Shown: in pieces, positions 25,426 through 35,011 of the stretch
Layout of the letters: every line of letters starts with the position of its first letter
Position numbering within the stretch: position 1 is the first letter of the stretch
Source: Streptomyces sp. DG2A-72
GTDB lineage: Bacteria; Actinomycetota; Actinomycetes; Streptomycetales; Streptomycetaceae
Length of the DNA: 64,000 bases
NCBI RefSeq assembly: GCF_030499575.1
Contig: NZ_JASTLC010000001.1
Span: 3,000,001-3,064,000, forward strand
Direction of reading: 5' to 3'
Position numbers and translations under genes: made by a program
The notes under the pieces: model-generated
What the model was told of the DNA's origin: nothing
What the model saw: only the letters and a program-made list of their open reading frames with translations
Database searches by the model: none

Positions 25426-26151
25426 ATGAAGGATCCCTCGCTTCGGCGGTCCCTCACTCTCTTCCGTGCGTTTCTGCATGAGCAGGACGACCCCGACGCC
25501 TGCTACTCGCTCCTCGCCCGGGATGCTGTCGATCAGGTCGAGGCTTACGGCGGTCCCGTCGTCGGGCGTACCGTCGTCGATGTCGGTGGCGGCAGCGGGT
25601 ACTTCACCGAGGAGTTCCGCAGACGTGGCGCCCGCGCGCACCTCTTCGAGCCCGACGTACGTGAGCTGGGTGAGAAGCCGCCTGACGGGGCCGTGGTCGC
25701 GGACGGTTATCTGCTGCCGTTGTACGACTCAGTCGCGGACGTGGCTTTCTCGTCCAATGTGCTCGAGCATGTGGCCGATCCGCAGACGTTCCTGAGTGAG
25801 CTGGTGCGGGTGACCCGGCCCGGTGGGCTGATCTATGTGTCGTTCACCAACTGGCTGTCCCCGTGGGGCGGTCATGAGTGGGCGCCCTGGCACTACTTCG
25901 GTGCGGAGTGGGCCCGGGCCCGCCATCGGCGCCGTACCGGGAAGCCCGCGAAGCACACCCTCGGCGAGAACCTGTTCGCCGTGCACATCGGCCCCACCCT
26001 GCGGCAGGTGCGTGCCCGGGACGACGTCACGGTCGTCTCGGCGCGTTCCCGCTACTGGCCGTTCCTCGCGGAGACCGTCGTCAAGGCGCCGGGCATCCGT
26101 GAGGTGGCCACCTGGAATCTCCTCCTCGTCCTCCGGCGGTGTCCTCCATGA
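25426..26151 (+). CDS. Class I SAM methyltransferase
   Basis: 241 aa from ATG at 25426. Earlier in-frame codons fall inside the repeat element, so I reject them, although the ribosome-binding site here is poor. SAM motif I is VVDVGGGSGYFTEEFRRRGA (near residue 55); the FSSNVLEHVADPQTFLSELV segment and RPGGLIYVSFTNWLSPWGG follow as in Methyltransf_11. Probable O-methylation of a sugar or lipid in the same pathway. Its TGA overlaps the ATG of the next gene. Confidence 0.85.
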   Translation: MKDPSLRRSLTLFRAFLHEQDDPDACYSLLARDAVDQVEAYGGPVVGRTVVDVGGGSGYFTEEFRRRGARAHLFEPDVRELGEKPPDGAVVADGYLLPLYDSVADVAFSSNVLEHVADPQTFLSELVRVTRPGGLIYVSFTNWLSPWGGHEWAPWHYFGAEWARARHRRRTGKPAKHTLGENLFAVHIGPTLRQVRARDDVTVVSARSRYWPFLAETVVKAPGIREVATWNLLLVLRRCPP

Positions 26152-29100
26152 CGACCACGGTCCAGGCTCCTCCTCCGGCAGCCGTCCCCACCACCACGAC
26201 CGCGTCGGGCCCGCCGCACGGCCCCCGGTCGCGGCGCTGGCTGCTGGGGTTCTGGGCCGTGGTCTTCGTGCTGCTGCTCGCGGTGCACCCGGGGCGGCAG
26301 ACCTTCGACACGAAGCTGGGCGTGACCGTCGACCCCGGTCAATTCCTCGCCGATCTGGGCCAGTTGTGGCAAGACCGGGGTTCCTTCGGCGGGATCTCGG
26401 ACCAGTACGTCGGCTATCTGTGGCCGATGCTGCCGTACTACTGGCTGTGCGATCTGGTGCGGTTGCCGGTGTGGCTGGCGGAACGGCTGTGGCTGTCGCT
26501 GATCGTGTCCGTCGCGTTCTGGGGTGCGCTGCGGCTGGCCGAGCGGCTGGGGATCGGCAGCGGTGGGTCCCGGCTGGTCGGGGCGGTGGCGTATGCGCTG
26601 TGGCCGACCTTCACGATCGTCGTCGGGTCCACGTCGGCGGCGGCGCTGCCCGGTGCGTTCCTGCCGTGGGTGCTGCTGCCGCTGACGAACGAGCGGTACG
26701 CCGCACGCGTCGCCGCCCTCCGCTCCGCGCTGATCGTGCCGTTCATGGGCGGGGTCAACGCGGCGGCGACGCTGGCGTCCCTGCTGCCGGTCGGCCTGTA
26801 TCTGCTGTCCCGACCGCCCGGGCCACGGCAGCGCAAGCTGATCGCCTGGTGGGTGCCCGGGATGATCCTGGCGACCGCATGGTGGTGGATCCCGCTGCTG
26901 CTGCTCGGCTTCTACGGCGAGAACTTCCTTCCGTACGTGGAGACTTCGCAGACCACGACGGACACGATGGCGGCGACGGAGGCACTGCGCGGCGCCGGGA
27001 ACTGGGTCGCCTATCTGCACTTCGGTGAGGCCTGGCTGCCCGCCGGGTGGACCGTCGTGTCGTCGGTGGTCGTGATCGTCTGCTCGACGCTGGCCGCCGG
27101 ACTCGGCCTCGCGGGACTGGCCCGGCGTGATCTGCCGGAGCGGCGCTGGCTGGTGCTGACCGTGCTGACGGTGGCGGTGATCGTGCTCGCCGGGTACGGC
27201 GGGGCGTTCGGGGCGCCCTTCCACGGGGTGGTACAGGACTGGCTGAACGGCGGGCTGGCTCCCTTCCGCAACATCTACAAGTTCCTGCCGGGCCTCGCCC
27301 TCGCGCTCGTCCTGGGCCTGGCCCATCTGGTGGGCGTGGCCGCCGAGCAGCGCGGCACCCGCCCGGTCCGTGGCCGTCGTCTCGCACCTCTGATCGCGGC
27401 GGTGCTGGTGCTGCCGGGGCTGATGTGGCCGTATCTCAACGGGTCGATCCTGAACCCGGGTTCCTTCCAGGAGATCCCCAAGTACTGGACGGCGACGGCG
27501 GACTGGCTGGAGGAGTATTCGCCGGATTCGCGTGCCCTGGTGGTCCCGGCGACCGCGCACGGCATCTACACCTGGGGCTCGACCATCGACCAGCCGTTGG
27601 ACGTGGTGGCCGAGTCGCGCTGGGCGCAACGGGATTACGTCCCCATGGGCACCCCCGGCAACCGGCGCGCGATGGACGCCGTGGAGCAGGCGCTGATGTC
27701 GGGAGGTGAAGTCCCGGGTCTGGCCGACTACTTGAGCCGGGCCGGCCTCCACTACGTCGTCGTCCGCAACGACCTCGACCCCGACCAGATCGGCTACGTA
27801 CCGACCACGACGGTCAAGCGCACCCTGGAACAGTCCGGGTATGAGCGGGTGAAGGGCCTGGGTCCGGTCATGACGGGCGGCCGGATCGCCGAGGGCACCC
27901 CGCTGGAGATCGAGGGCATCTATCCGAGGCAGCGGGCGGTGGAGATCTACCAGCCGCCGGGGGACGAGGGTGTGCCACGTCCCGGGCAGGCTTCTCTGCT
28001 GCCGGTGTCCGACACGGCTGTGGTCTCCGGCGGCCCGGAGGCGCTGCTGCCGCTGGCGACCGAACTCCGGGGCCGGGCCACGGTGTTGACCGGGGACAAC
28101 CATCCCGGGCTCGGCACGCCACCCGTGCAGGTGGTCGGGGACGGACTGCGTCGCGCGGACACACGGTTCGGGCTGGTCAACGCCAACACGTCGTACACGT
28201 ACACCCGCGACGAACGCAACGCGCCGGACGCCGCCCAGGACGCCGGCGAGAAGCCCCACCAGATCCTGCCGACCGAGGGCCTCGGCCATCAGACGGTCGC
28301 CGAACTGCGCGGCGCCCGCTCGGTCACGGCCTCCTCGTACGGCAACTGGCTGTTCCATCTCCCGCAGTACGACCCGGTGAACGCCTTCGACGGCAACCCG
28401 GACACCGCCTGGGCGGAGGGCTCGGCGGGCTCGGCGGACGGTCAGTGGCTGCGGATCGGGTTCAGTGAGGCGTACGACATGCCGTCGTCGTTCAGGGTTT
28501 CGCCGTTGCCGCAGGAGAGCGTGCGGTCGGCTGCGACGCGGGTGCGGGTGGAGACGGAGAAGGGGGTGCGGACCAGCGTCCTGCGCCCGGACGGGACGGC
28601 GCAGAGCATCAAGGCGCCCGCGGGTGAGACGAGTTGGATGCGGCTGACGATCGTCGACTCGGTGGCGCGGCACACAGGTCTGACGGGTGCGGGCTTCTCC
28701 GAGATCTCGCTGCCTGACGTGCAGGTCACGCGCATGCTGCGGCTGCCGACGGACGCGCAGGATGCCGGTGCCGCCGCGGAGATCGTCTCGCTGCACCGCA
28801 CGGCCGACCCGACCGGTCTCTCGGCGACGGGCACGGAGGCGGGCCTGCACCGCCGCTTCTCCACGGGCACGGCAGGGGCGTACGAGGTGACGGCGAGCGC
28901 GGTGCCGGTGCCGGGCGCGGAACTCGACCGGCTGCTGTACGACGTCGCGCCCGACCAGCAGAACCGCATCGTCGCCACCGCCGACTCCACGGCACGGCTC
29001 GGCGCGGGCCTGGCGGCGCGCAACCTCACCGACGGTGACCTGACCACGGCGTGGATCGCGGGCGACCGCCCCACCATCCACCTCCGCTGGGACGGCGAAC

Positions 29101-30518
29101 AGCCCGTCGGCGAACTGGTCCTGGCCCCCGCGGGCGGCCTCTCCACCCGCCCCACCGAGGTACAGATCAGCTCCCCGGACGGCGCGGCCCTCGCCGGCGT
29201 CGACGAGAACGGCTGGGTCCGCTTCCCGCCGATCACCACGGACCGCCTCGACATCACCGTCACGGCGACGGCTCCGCTGACGCTGCACAACCCGGTCGTG
29301 GATGAAGATCTCCGCCTTCCGGTGGGCCTGACGGAGGCGTACATCCCGGCGCTCGACCGCTACCGCACGCCCCAGCCGGCCGCCACGCGGGCCTTCTCGC
29401 TGCCGTGCGGGCAGGGGCCGGTGATGGCGGTGGACGGGGAGTTGTACGAGACGAGTGTGCGGGGGACGGTACGGGACCTGACGGAACGGCGCCCTGTTCA
29501 GGTGACGCTCTGCCAGGAGGGGCGAGCGGACGCCGAGTTGGACCTGACCTCCGGCCCGCATCGGGTCGAGGGCGGGGACGCCGGGCCGCTCGCGCTCACC
29601 GATGTCACCCTGACGCGCGGCGGCGCGCTCACGGAGCCCACGTCCGCGGACCGCGACCTCCGGATACGTGACTGGCTGGGCGACCAGCGCCAGGTGACGG
29701 TCGGGTCGGGCGCGGCCACGTACCTGACGACGTACGAGAACTACAACGACGGCTGGAAAACCACCCTGAACGGGGACGAGTTGTCCCCGGTCCGCCTCGA
29801 CGGCTGGCAGCAGGGCTGGCGGATCCCGGCCGGGGCGGGCGGCACGGTCAAGCTGTCGTACGAACCCGCGACGACGTACGACGCCACGCTGATCGGCGGG
29901 GGTGCAGCGGTGGCGGCCCTGGTGGGACTTGTCCTCTGGCGCCGGCGCGCCCCGAACCCCGACGATCCGCAGCCGGTGCCCCCGCCGCCGGGCCTGTGGC
30001 TCGGGACTGTGGCGCTGACGCTGGTGGGCGCGGTGATCGCCGGGTGGTTCGCGCTGCTGGTACCGGCGTTGGCGCTACTCGCTCACCGGCGGCACACACT
30101 GCTCGTACCGATCGCGTTCGTCGCGCTCGCGGGGGCGGGGATCGCGGCGGCGGTGAGGGCCGGGGAGCCGGTGGGCGCGGAGGAGGGGGCCTTCGGACCG
30201 GCGGCTCAACTCCTCGCGCTGATCGGGTTGTTCGCGGGGTTGGTGAGCGTGCGGGAGCGGGACTCGACGGCGGTGCCGCCACCGGTCGGGGGTCCGCCCG
30301 CCTCGGAAGAACCGACGCAGCAGTTGCCGCAACGGCAGCGGGGCGCGAGCCCTCTCGGAGCCGAGCCCCCGCCGCCTGCCCGCCCGGACTCCGGCCCGAC
30401 CGTCTCGGCGCGGGGCCCCGGCGGCCCGGCGCCCGATCCGCCCACCGTGCGCTTCTCGTTCCGCAAGCCGAAGTTCAGGGTGACACCCCAGGCCGACCTG
30501 AGGGGAGACCGCGCATGA
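26148..30518 (+). CDS. AftD-like alpha-(1->3)-arabinofuranosyltransferase (DUF3367)
   Basis: 1456 aa, ATGA-coupled to the methyltransferase. A GT-C fold: about ten helices in residues 25-430, with TFDTKLGVTVDPGQFLADL in the first outer loop, matching the acidic DTK..DP loop of mycobacterial AftD. A long extracytoplasmic part includes two discoidin/F5-8C-like modules (near 720-800, AFDGNPDTAWAEG; and near 955-1010, NLTDGDLTTAWIAG), then C-terminal helices (about 1245-1345) and a Pro-rich cytoplasmic tail. AftD uses decaprenyl-phospho-arabinofuranose to branch arabinan outside the membrane. Here the acceptor is unknown. It is the signature gene of the operon. Confidence 0.85.
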   Translation: MTTTVQAPPPAAVPTTTTASGPPHGPRSRRWLLGFWAVVFVLLLAVHPGRQTFDTKLGVTVDPGQFLADLGQLWQDRGSFGGISDQYVGYLWPMLPYYWLCDLVRLPVWLAERLWLSLIVSVAFWGALRLAERLGIGSGGSRLVGAVAYALWPTFTIVVGSTSAAALPGAFLPWVLLPLTNERYAARVAALRSALIVPFMGGVNAAATLASLLPVGLYLLSRPPGPRQRKLIAWWVPGMILATAWWWIPLLLLGFYGENFLPYVETSQTTTDTMAATEALRGAGNWVAYLHFGEAWLPAGWTVVSSVVVIVCSTLAAGLGLAGLARRDLPERRWLVLTVLTVAVIVLAGYGGAFGAPFHGVVQDWLNGGLAPFRNIYKFLPGLALALVLGLAHLVGVAAEQRGTRPVRGRRLAPLIAAVLVLPGLMWPYLNGSILNPGSFQEIPKYWTATADWLEEYSPDSRALVVPATAHGIYTWGSTIDQPLDVVAESRWAQRDYVPMGTPGNRRAMDAVEQALMSGGEVPGLADYLSRAGLHYVVVRNDLDPDQIGYVPTTTVKRTLEQSGYERVKGLGPVMTGGRIAEGTPLEIEGIYPRQRAVEIYQPPGDEGVPRPGQASLLPVSDTAVVSGGPEALLPLATELRGRATVLTGDNHPGLGTPPVQVVGDGLRRADTRFGLVNANTSYTYTRDERNAPDAAQDAGEKPHQILPTEGLGHQTVAELRGARSVTASSYGNWLFHLPQYDPVNAFDGNPDTAWAEGSAGSADGQWLRIGFSEAYDMPSSFRVSPLPQESVRSAATRVRVETEKGVRTSVLRPDGTAQSIKAPAGETSWMRLTIVDSVARHTGLTGAGFSEISLPDVQVTRMLRLPTDAQDAGAAAEIVSLHRTADPTGLSATGTEAGLHRRFSTGTAGAYEVTASAVPVPGAELDRLLYDVAPDQQNRIVATADSTARLGAGLAARNLTDGDLTTAWIAGDRPTIHLRWDGEQPVGELVLAPAGGLSTRPTEVQISSPDGAALAGVDENGWVRFPPITTDRLDITVTATAPLTLHNPVVDEDLRLPVGLTEAYIPALDRYRTPQPAATRAFSLPCGQGPVMAVDGELYETSVRGTVRDLTERRPVQVTLCQEGRADAELDLTSGPHRVEGGDAGPLALTDVTLTRGGALTEPTSADRDLRIRDWLGDQRQVTVGSGAATYLTTYENYNDGWKTTLNGDELSPVRLDGWQQGWRIPAGAGGTVKLSYEPATTYDATLIGGGAAVAALVGLVLWRRRAPNPDDPQPVPPPPGLWLGTVALTLVGAVIAGWFALLVPALALLAHRRHTLLVPIAFVALAGAGIAAAVRAGEPVGAEEGAFGPAAQLLALIGLFAGLVSVRERDSTAVPPPVGGPPASEEPTQQLPQRQRGASPLGAEPPPPARPDSGPTVSARGPGGPAPDPPTVRFSFRKPKFRVTPQADLRGDRA

Positions 30519-32170
30519 CGACGCTGGAGCACCGCGCCGAAGGCCCCGTACGGCCTCCCGAGCGCATCCCGTTCCCGGTGGTGGACGAGATCTCCCGCCA
30601 CTGCCTCCAGGAGGAGGAACCGGAAACGGTCCACATCGAGGTCCACCTCCCGGGCCACCTGGACCGCGACCGCCTACGGGCCGCCTTCAACGAGGCCCTC
30701 CGCCGCCACCCCCGCATCCTCATGCGGGAGGCGGCGGGGCGGTGGTACCGGCGGCGGTACGAGTGGGAACTGACGGCGGATCCGGATATGGAGGTCGTGA
30801 CCTTCCTCCCGCCGAGCCGGGATGCGCTACGGGACGCGCGGACCCGCGCGCTGGCGGAGGCCCCACCGTTGACGGCTTCCCCGCCGATACGGCTGGAGGT
30901 GGTGGAGGGGGCGGGGGCGGGGGCGGGGCCGGTGGAGGGGAGCGAGGCGACGGACGCGGTGGGCGAACCGGCCGCGGCTGCGGGTAGCGGTGCGGGCAGT
31001 GGTGCGGGCCGGGGCAACGCCCACGCGAGCGCCGTAGCTGCGGGCAGCGGCACCCATCATCCCGCCGCCGCGGACAGTCGTGCGGGCCGGGACGACGCCC
31101 ACCCCAGCAGCGGCGTCGACGCAACCGCCGCCACTGCTGTACCCACCGCCGCTGCATCCGCCGCATCCGCCGCCGCTGCGGGCAGTCGTGCCGCTGGGGC
31201 GGCACGGGTGGGCGCAGCGGCACCCGGCCAGCGCCGGCCAGCGCCCCAACCCCCCAGCAGCAACGCCGGTCACAGCAAAGGCACCGTCCTCTTCCTCACC
31301 ATCAACCACACCGCCCTCGACGGCCCCGCCTGCCTCCGCGTCCTCGCCACCGCCGCCGAGCTGTACAGCGGCCGGGACAACTCCCCCGCAGCCTCACCCA
31401 TCCGCGCGACCCAACCCCCACCCCACCCCGAAGAGACCCCCTCCAACTGGTCACCCCCCGCCCGAGTAGCCCCCGGCACCCCCGAACCCTCCCCCGGCAA
31501 CGGCATGCTCGTCACCGAACTCCCCCTCCCCCACCGCCCCAAAGGCTCCCCCTACACGGTGAACGACCAGCTCATGGTCGCCACAGCCCTGATGATCAGC
31601 CACTGGAACAGAGAACACGGCGAACACCCCCGCCCCCTCCGCATCACGATGCCCGTGGACGACCGCCCCAGAGACACGACGATGCCGATAGGCAACGGCA
31701 CCCGCCTGGTCGAAGTCCCCTTCACCCCGGACGAGTTGAACCCGACGGACATGCCCGCACTCCTCAGCCGTACGGCGACAAGAACCCGCGCCCTCAAGTC
31801 CCTCCCCCGCCCCCAACTCGGCCACGGAGCCACCCTCCTCACCGCCCCGGTCACCCCCGTGTCCTGGCGCGCCGCCCTCACGAGAACCCTCCGCCGGGCA
31901 GCCGCCCCCTGGACTTCGACCACCCTCCTCAGCAACATCGGCCGCATCCCGTACCCCCTGGACTTCGGCGAGGAGGCAGGCCGCGCGCACGCCGTCTGGT
32001 TCTCGGCGCCCGCCAGAATGCCCCGCGGCCTCACCGTCACCACCGCCTCCACCGCCGGCCGCCTGCACCTGGCCCTGCGCTGGTCCCACGCCCTGCTCAG
32101 CCACGGCGACGGCGCGCACCTGCGTGACCTGTTCGAGCACTATCTGCACACCACGGAGGTGGCCCCATGA
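30515..32170 (+). CDS. Condensation-fold acyltransferase with long low-complexity insert
   Basis: 551 aa. N-terminal IPFPVVDEISRHCLQEEEPE and RDRLRAAFNEALRRHPRILM are typical of the CoA-dependent acyltransferase/condensation superfamily (PapA, WES, NRPS C domains). The active-site motif HHxxxDG appears as INHTALDGPACLRVL, keeping the second His and the DG. Between these lies an Ala/Gly/Ser-rich stretch of about 120 residues (about 135-255) unlike any family member I know. The C-terminal half keeps the NDQLMVATALMISHW and DFGEEAG-type features. Inference: acylates a glycan or lipid intermediate. Confidence 0.72.
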   Translation: MTTLEHRAEGPVRPPERIPFPVVDEISRHCLQEEEPETVHIEVHLPGHLDRDRLRAAFNEALRRHPRILMREAAGRWYRRRYEWELTADPDMEVVTFLPPSRDALRDARTRALAEAPPLTASPPIRLEVVEGAGAGAGPVEGSEATDAVGEPAAAAGSGAGSGAGRGNAHASAVAAGSGTHHPAAADSRAGRDDAHPSSGVDATAATAVPTAAASAASAAAAGSRAAGAARVGAAAPGQRRPAPQPPSSNAGHSKGTVLFLTINHTALDGPACLRVLATAAELYSGRDNSPAASPIRATQPPPHPEETPSNWSPPARVAPGTPEPSPGNGMLVTELPLPHRPKGSPYTVNDQLMVATALMISHWNREHGEHPRPLRITMPVDDRPRDTTMPIGNGTRLVEVPFTPDELNPTDMPALLSRTATRTRALKSLPRPQLGHGATLLTAPVTPVSWRAALTRTLRRAAAPWTSTTLLSNIGRIPYPLDFGEEAGRAHAVWFSAPARMPRGLTVTTASTAGRLHLALRWSHALLSHGDGAHLRDLFEHYLHTTEVAP

Positions 32171-32916
32171 CGACCACGTCCACGACCACCACCCCACCCC
32201 GCACGGAACTCCGCGACTTCTACGAGAACCCGGCGGTCCCCGTAGCCTCCGGCACCCCCCGCACCCTCCGCCAGGCCCGCCTCCTGGCCACCGCCCTCGG
32301 CCCGTCGACCGGCCCGTCCGGCCGCACCCGCACGATCCTCGACATCGGCTGCGGCGACGGCACGGCAGCCGCCACCACCGCACCTCTCCTCCCCGGCCAC
32401 CGCATCATCGGCGTCGACTGGTCCCAGGACGCCCTGAAACGCGCGCACACCAGAATCCCGTACACCCTCCGCGCAGAACTCAACTCCCTCCCCTTCAGGG
32501 ACAGTTCGGCGGACGCCGTGCTGTTCAGCGAGGTGATCGAGCACCTCGTGGACCCGGACGCCGCCCTGGACGAGATCCGCCGCGTGCTGCGCCCGGGCGG
32601 CCATCTGATGCTGTCCACCCCGAACCTGGCCGCCTGGTACAACCGCGCCCTCCTCCTCGCGGGCGTGCAGCCCGTCTTCTCGGAGGTCAGCCTGCGCGCG
32701 ATCCACGGCCGGCCGGGACGGGAGGTCGTAGGACATCTGCGGCTCTACACGGCCCGCGCCCTCCGCGAGTACGTCACCACGGCCGGCTTCGAGGTCGTAC
32801 GACTCAAAGGGGCCCCCTTCCACGGCGTACCGCGTCCCCTGCGCCCGCTCGACCGCCTCGCCTGCTCCAGAGCACCGCTCGCCTCGATCCTCCTCCTGCA
32901 CGCGCGAAGGACGTAG
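32167..32916 (+). CDS. Class I SAM methyltransferase
   Basis: 249 aa, ATGA-coupled. Motif I ILDIGCGDGTAAATT near residue 60, acidic motif II IIGVDWSQDALKRA, post-I FSEVIEHLVDPDAALDEIRR and motif III RPGGHLMLSTPNLAAWYNR: a complete Methyltransf_11 set. The second of three methyltransferases in the run; each probably places a methyl on a different position of the product. Confidence 0.88.
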   Translation: MTTTSTTTTPPRTELRDFYENPAVPVASGTPRTLRQARLLATALGPSTGPSGRTRTILDIGCGDGTAAATTAPLLPGHRIIGVDWSQDALKRAHTRIPYTLRAELNSLPFRDSSADAVLFSEVIEHLVDPDAALDEIRRVLRPGGHLMLSTPNLAAWYNRALLLAGVQPVFSEVSLRAIHGRPGREVVGHLRLYTARALREYVTTAGFEVVRLKGAPFHGVPRPLRPLDRLACSRAPLASILLLHARRT

Positions 32917-32919
32917 CCG

Positions 32920-33843
32920 ATGTGGTGGGGAGTGGCCGCGGCCCTGTTGGCGAACGTCCTGTACAGCACCGGTTTCGTCCTGGAGAAACGGGCGCTCGCG
33001 GCCCTGCCCCAGGTCACCGTGCGCGAACCGGCGAAGCTGCTGCGGCTGGTCCTCGGCAGCCCGCTGTGGATAGGCGGATCGCTGTCGTTGGCCGCCGGTT
33101 TCGCCGCACAGCTGGTCGTCTACCGCACGCTCCCGATCGCCGCCGCGCAGGGCATCTTCGTCTCCGGCCTGGTACTGCTGGTGCTGCTGTCGGCGCGGCT
33201 GCTCGGCGAGGAGACCACCGGCCGCGAGCGGTACGCGCTCGGCGCGATCCTCGCCGCGCTGCTGATGGTCGTGCTGTCGCTGCGGGAGGACACGGACACC
33301 GTGGGCAGCGAGGCACCGTACCCCCTGATCCTCCTCGTCTGCGTACCCTCGCTCGCCGCCGGCGTCTGGCTGTACGGCTCCGCCGAGCGCCGCGCCCGCC
33401 ACCGGCACCGGCTGCCGACGACCGGCGTCGAATACGGCGTGGCCGTGGGCGTGCTGTACGGCGTCAGCTCGCTGGCCATCAAGGGCGTCTCCAACTACCT
33501 CACGGCAAGCGGAATCGGCGAGGCGCTGCTCAATCTCCTCCGCTCCCCGTATCCGTATCTCCTGCTGTTCACCGGCGCGTTCGGGCTGGTCATGTCGCAG
33601 GCGGCGCTGCAACGCTGCCGGGCCTCGCTGATCGTGCCGGTGTGTACGACGGTGACCTGCCTCTATACGGCCGTGCTCGGCACGCTGTCGTTCGGCGAGG
33701 CGCTGCCACAGGAGCCGTTGCGGCTGGCGTTGCGGCTCGCGGGCACGGCGCTGGCGATCACCGTACTGCTGACCATGCCCAAGCACGACCGGCAGGCAGC
33801 CGCCCAACCCTCCCTCGGTGCCAAGGAGTTGACACCACCGTGA
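32920..33843 (+). CDS. EamA/DMT-type ten-helix transporter
   Basis: 307 aa, 3-nt gap from the methyltransferase. About ten helices in two repeats (GVAAALLANVLYSTGFVLEK and VGVLYGVSSLAIKGVSNYL). DMT proteins exchange metabolites or flip lipid-linked intermediates. In this setting it is a candidate for moving a prenyl-phosphate sugar or a modified glycolipid to the outer face, where the AftD-like enzyme works. The symmetrical acidic and Lys residues in helix one are conserved in the EamA group. No substrate-specific motif. Confidence 0.78.
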   Translation: MWWGVAAALLANVLYSTGFVLEKRALAALPQVTVREPAKLLRLVLGSPLWIGGSLSLAAGFAAQLVVYRTLPIAAAQGIFVSGLVLLVLLSARLLGEETTGRERYALGAILAALLMVVLSLREDTDTVGSEAPYPLILLVCVPSLAAGVWLYGSAERRARHRHRLPTTGVEYGVAVGVLYGVSSLAIKGVSNYLTASGIGEALLNLLRSPYPYLLLFTGAFGLVMSQAALQRCRASLIVPVCTTVTCLYTAVLGTLSFGEALPQEPLRLALRLAGTALAITVLLTMPKHDRQAAAQPSLGAKELTPP

Positions 33844-34079
33844 AACCCGACGACCCCCTGCTCCAGATCCTGGCGTGTCCGCTGGACAAGGGCCCGCTGC
33901 ACCTCGTCACGGATGAGACGGACGAGACCGACAAGGAGGAACTGCTGTACAACCCGCGCCTGCGCCGCCGTTACCCGATAGTCGACGGCATCCCGCAGCT
34001 GCTGCCCTCGTCCGGGGAGCAGGTCACGGACGACGAACACGAGGAACTACTCAAACTCGTCAAGCGGATGGCCCCATGA
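33840..34079 (+). CDS. Trm112-like small protein
   Basis: 79 aa. GTG start overlapping the transporter stop, with AAGGAG 11 nt upstream. The pattern ILACPLDKGPLHLV, then YPIVDGIPQLLP near residue 50, is that of Trm112/YcaR proteins, which activate partner methyltransferases or sit beside glycosyltransferase genes. The zinc Cys set is incomplete: only the first Cys is visible. Inference: helper of one of the methyltransferases in the operon. Confidence 0.82.
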   Translation: MKPDDPLLQILACPLDKGPLHLVTDETDETDKEELLYNPRLRRRYPIVDGIPQLLPSSGEQVTDDEHEELLKLVKRMAP

Positions 34080-35011
34080 CGACCACGGACCCCAAAACCC
34101 TTGCCGCCCGTGTGGCGCCTCTGCTCCCGACCCGCCTGGTCGCGGCAGCCGCCCGGGCCGTCTACCCCCGCTTCGAACCGGAGCTGGCCCGGCTCGGCGA
34201 GCTGTGCCCACCGGACTGCGGCACGGCGGTGGACATCGGCGGCTGGTACGGCCCCTGGACGCGCCGCCTGGCAAGGCGTGCCCGCGAGGTCGTAACCGTG
34301 GAACCGGTCCCCCACCTGGCACGCCTCCTCGCCGGCACGGCCCCACCGAACGTCCGCGTGATCCGCGCCGCCGCCTCCGACCGCCCCGGCATGGCCCGCC
34401 TCTGGCTCCCGGCGGACGACCCGGGCGACAGGGGCGTGTCGTCCCTGGTCCGCCGAGACATCCACAGCCGTGCGCTGGACGTCGGATGCGTAGCCCTGGA
34501 CGACTTGGGGCTCCGAAATGTCGACTTCATCAAGATCGACGTGGACGGCGGCGAACTGGCGGTGCTGCGCGGCGCGACGGGCATCCTCTCCCGCGACCGC
34601 CCGGCCTTGTTCGTCGAGCTGGAGTCCCGCATCCAGCCGATAGCCCGCGTAGTCACCTACCTCTCCCTGCTCCGCTACGACGGCTGGGTCCTGCCCGGCG
34701 ACACCTGGGTCCCGCTCGCCTCCTTCCCCCTGGAGGCCCACCAGGCGGAGGCCGCCCACGTCGTCTCCCAGGGCCTGCTCCCCCGCGTCCTCCCCTTCCG
34801 CCACCGCCCCCGCTACATCAACTCCGTCCTCTTCCTCCCGGACGGCCGCCGTCCGGGCGGTCGCGTGGTGAGCGACGAGGTGAGCGACGATGGGGGGCAT
34901 GCCGTCCGCAACGCGCCCCCCAGGCCCCTTCACCCCCCTCGACTTCCAACTGGTCCTGCTGCGCCGCATGGCCGACCACAATCCGGACCTGGTGGCGGAC
35001 GCACGAGCTGA
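34076..35011 (+). CDS. FkbM-family methyltransferase
   Basis: 311 aa, ATGA-coupled. Motif TAVDIGGWYGPWTRRLARRA near residue 48, VVTVEPVPHLARLL, then the FkbM core VDFIKIDVDGGELAVLRGAT near residue 145 and PALFVELESR. FkbM enzymes O-methylate sugars and polyketides. The last 40 codons overlap the next gene by 122 bp in another frame and look low in complexity, so the natural end may once have been earlier. Confidence 0.86.
   Translation: MTTTDPKTLAARVAPLLPTRLVAAAARAVYPRFEPELARLGELCPPDCGTAVDIGGWYGPWTRRLARRAREVVTVEPVPHLARLLAGTAPPNVRVIRAAASDRPGMARLWLPADDPGDRGVSSLVRRDIHSRALDVGCVALDDLGLRNVDFIKIDVDGGELAVLRGATGILSRDRPALFVELESRIQPIARVVTYLSLLRYDGWVLPGDTWVPLASFPLEAHQAEAAHVVSQGLLPRVLPFRHRPRYINSVLFLPDGRRPGGRVVSDEVSDDGGHAVRNAPPRPLHPPRLPTGPAAPHGRPQSGPGGGRTS

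Noticed and set aside
26052..29561. 1169-codon open frame on the minus strand
   Set aside because: It lies opposite the AftD-like gene and is rich in Arg, His and Pro, as expected for a shadow frame in GC-rich DNA.
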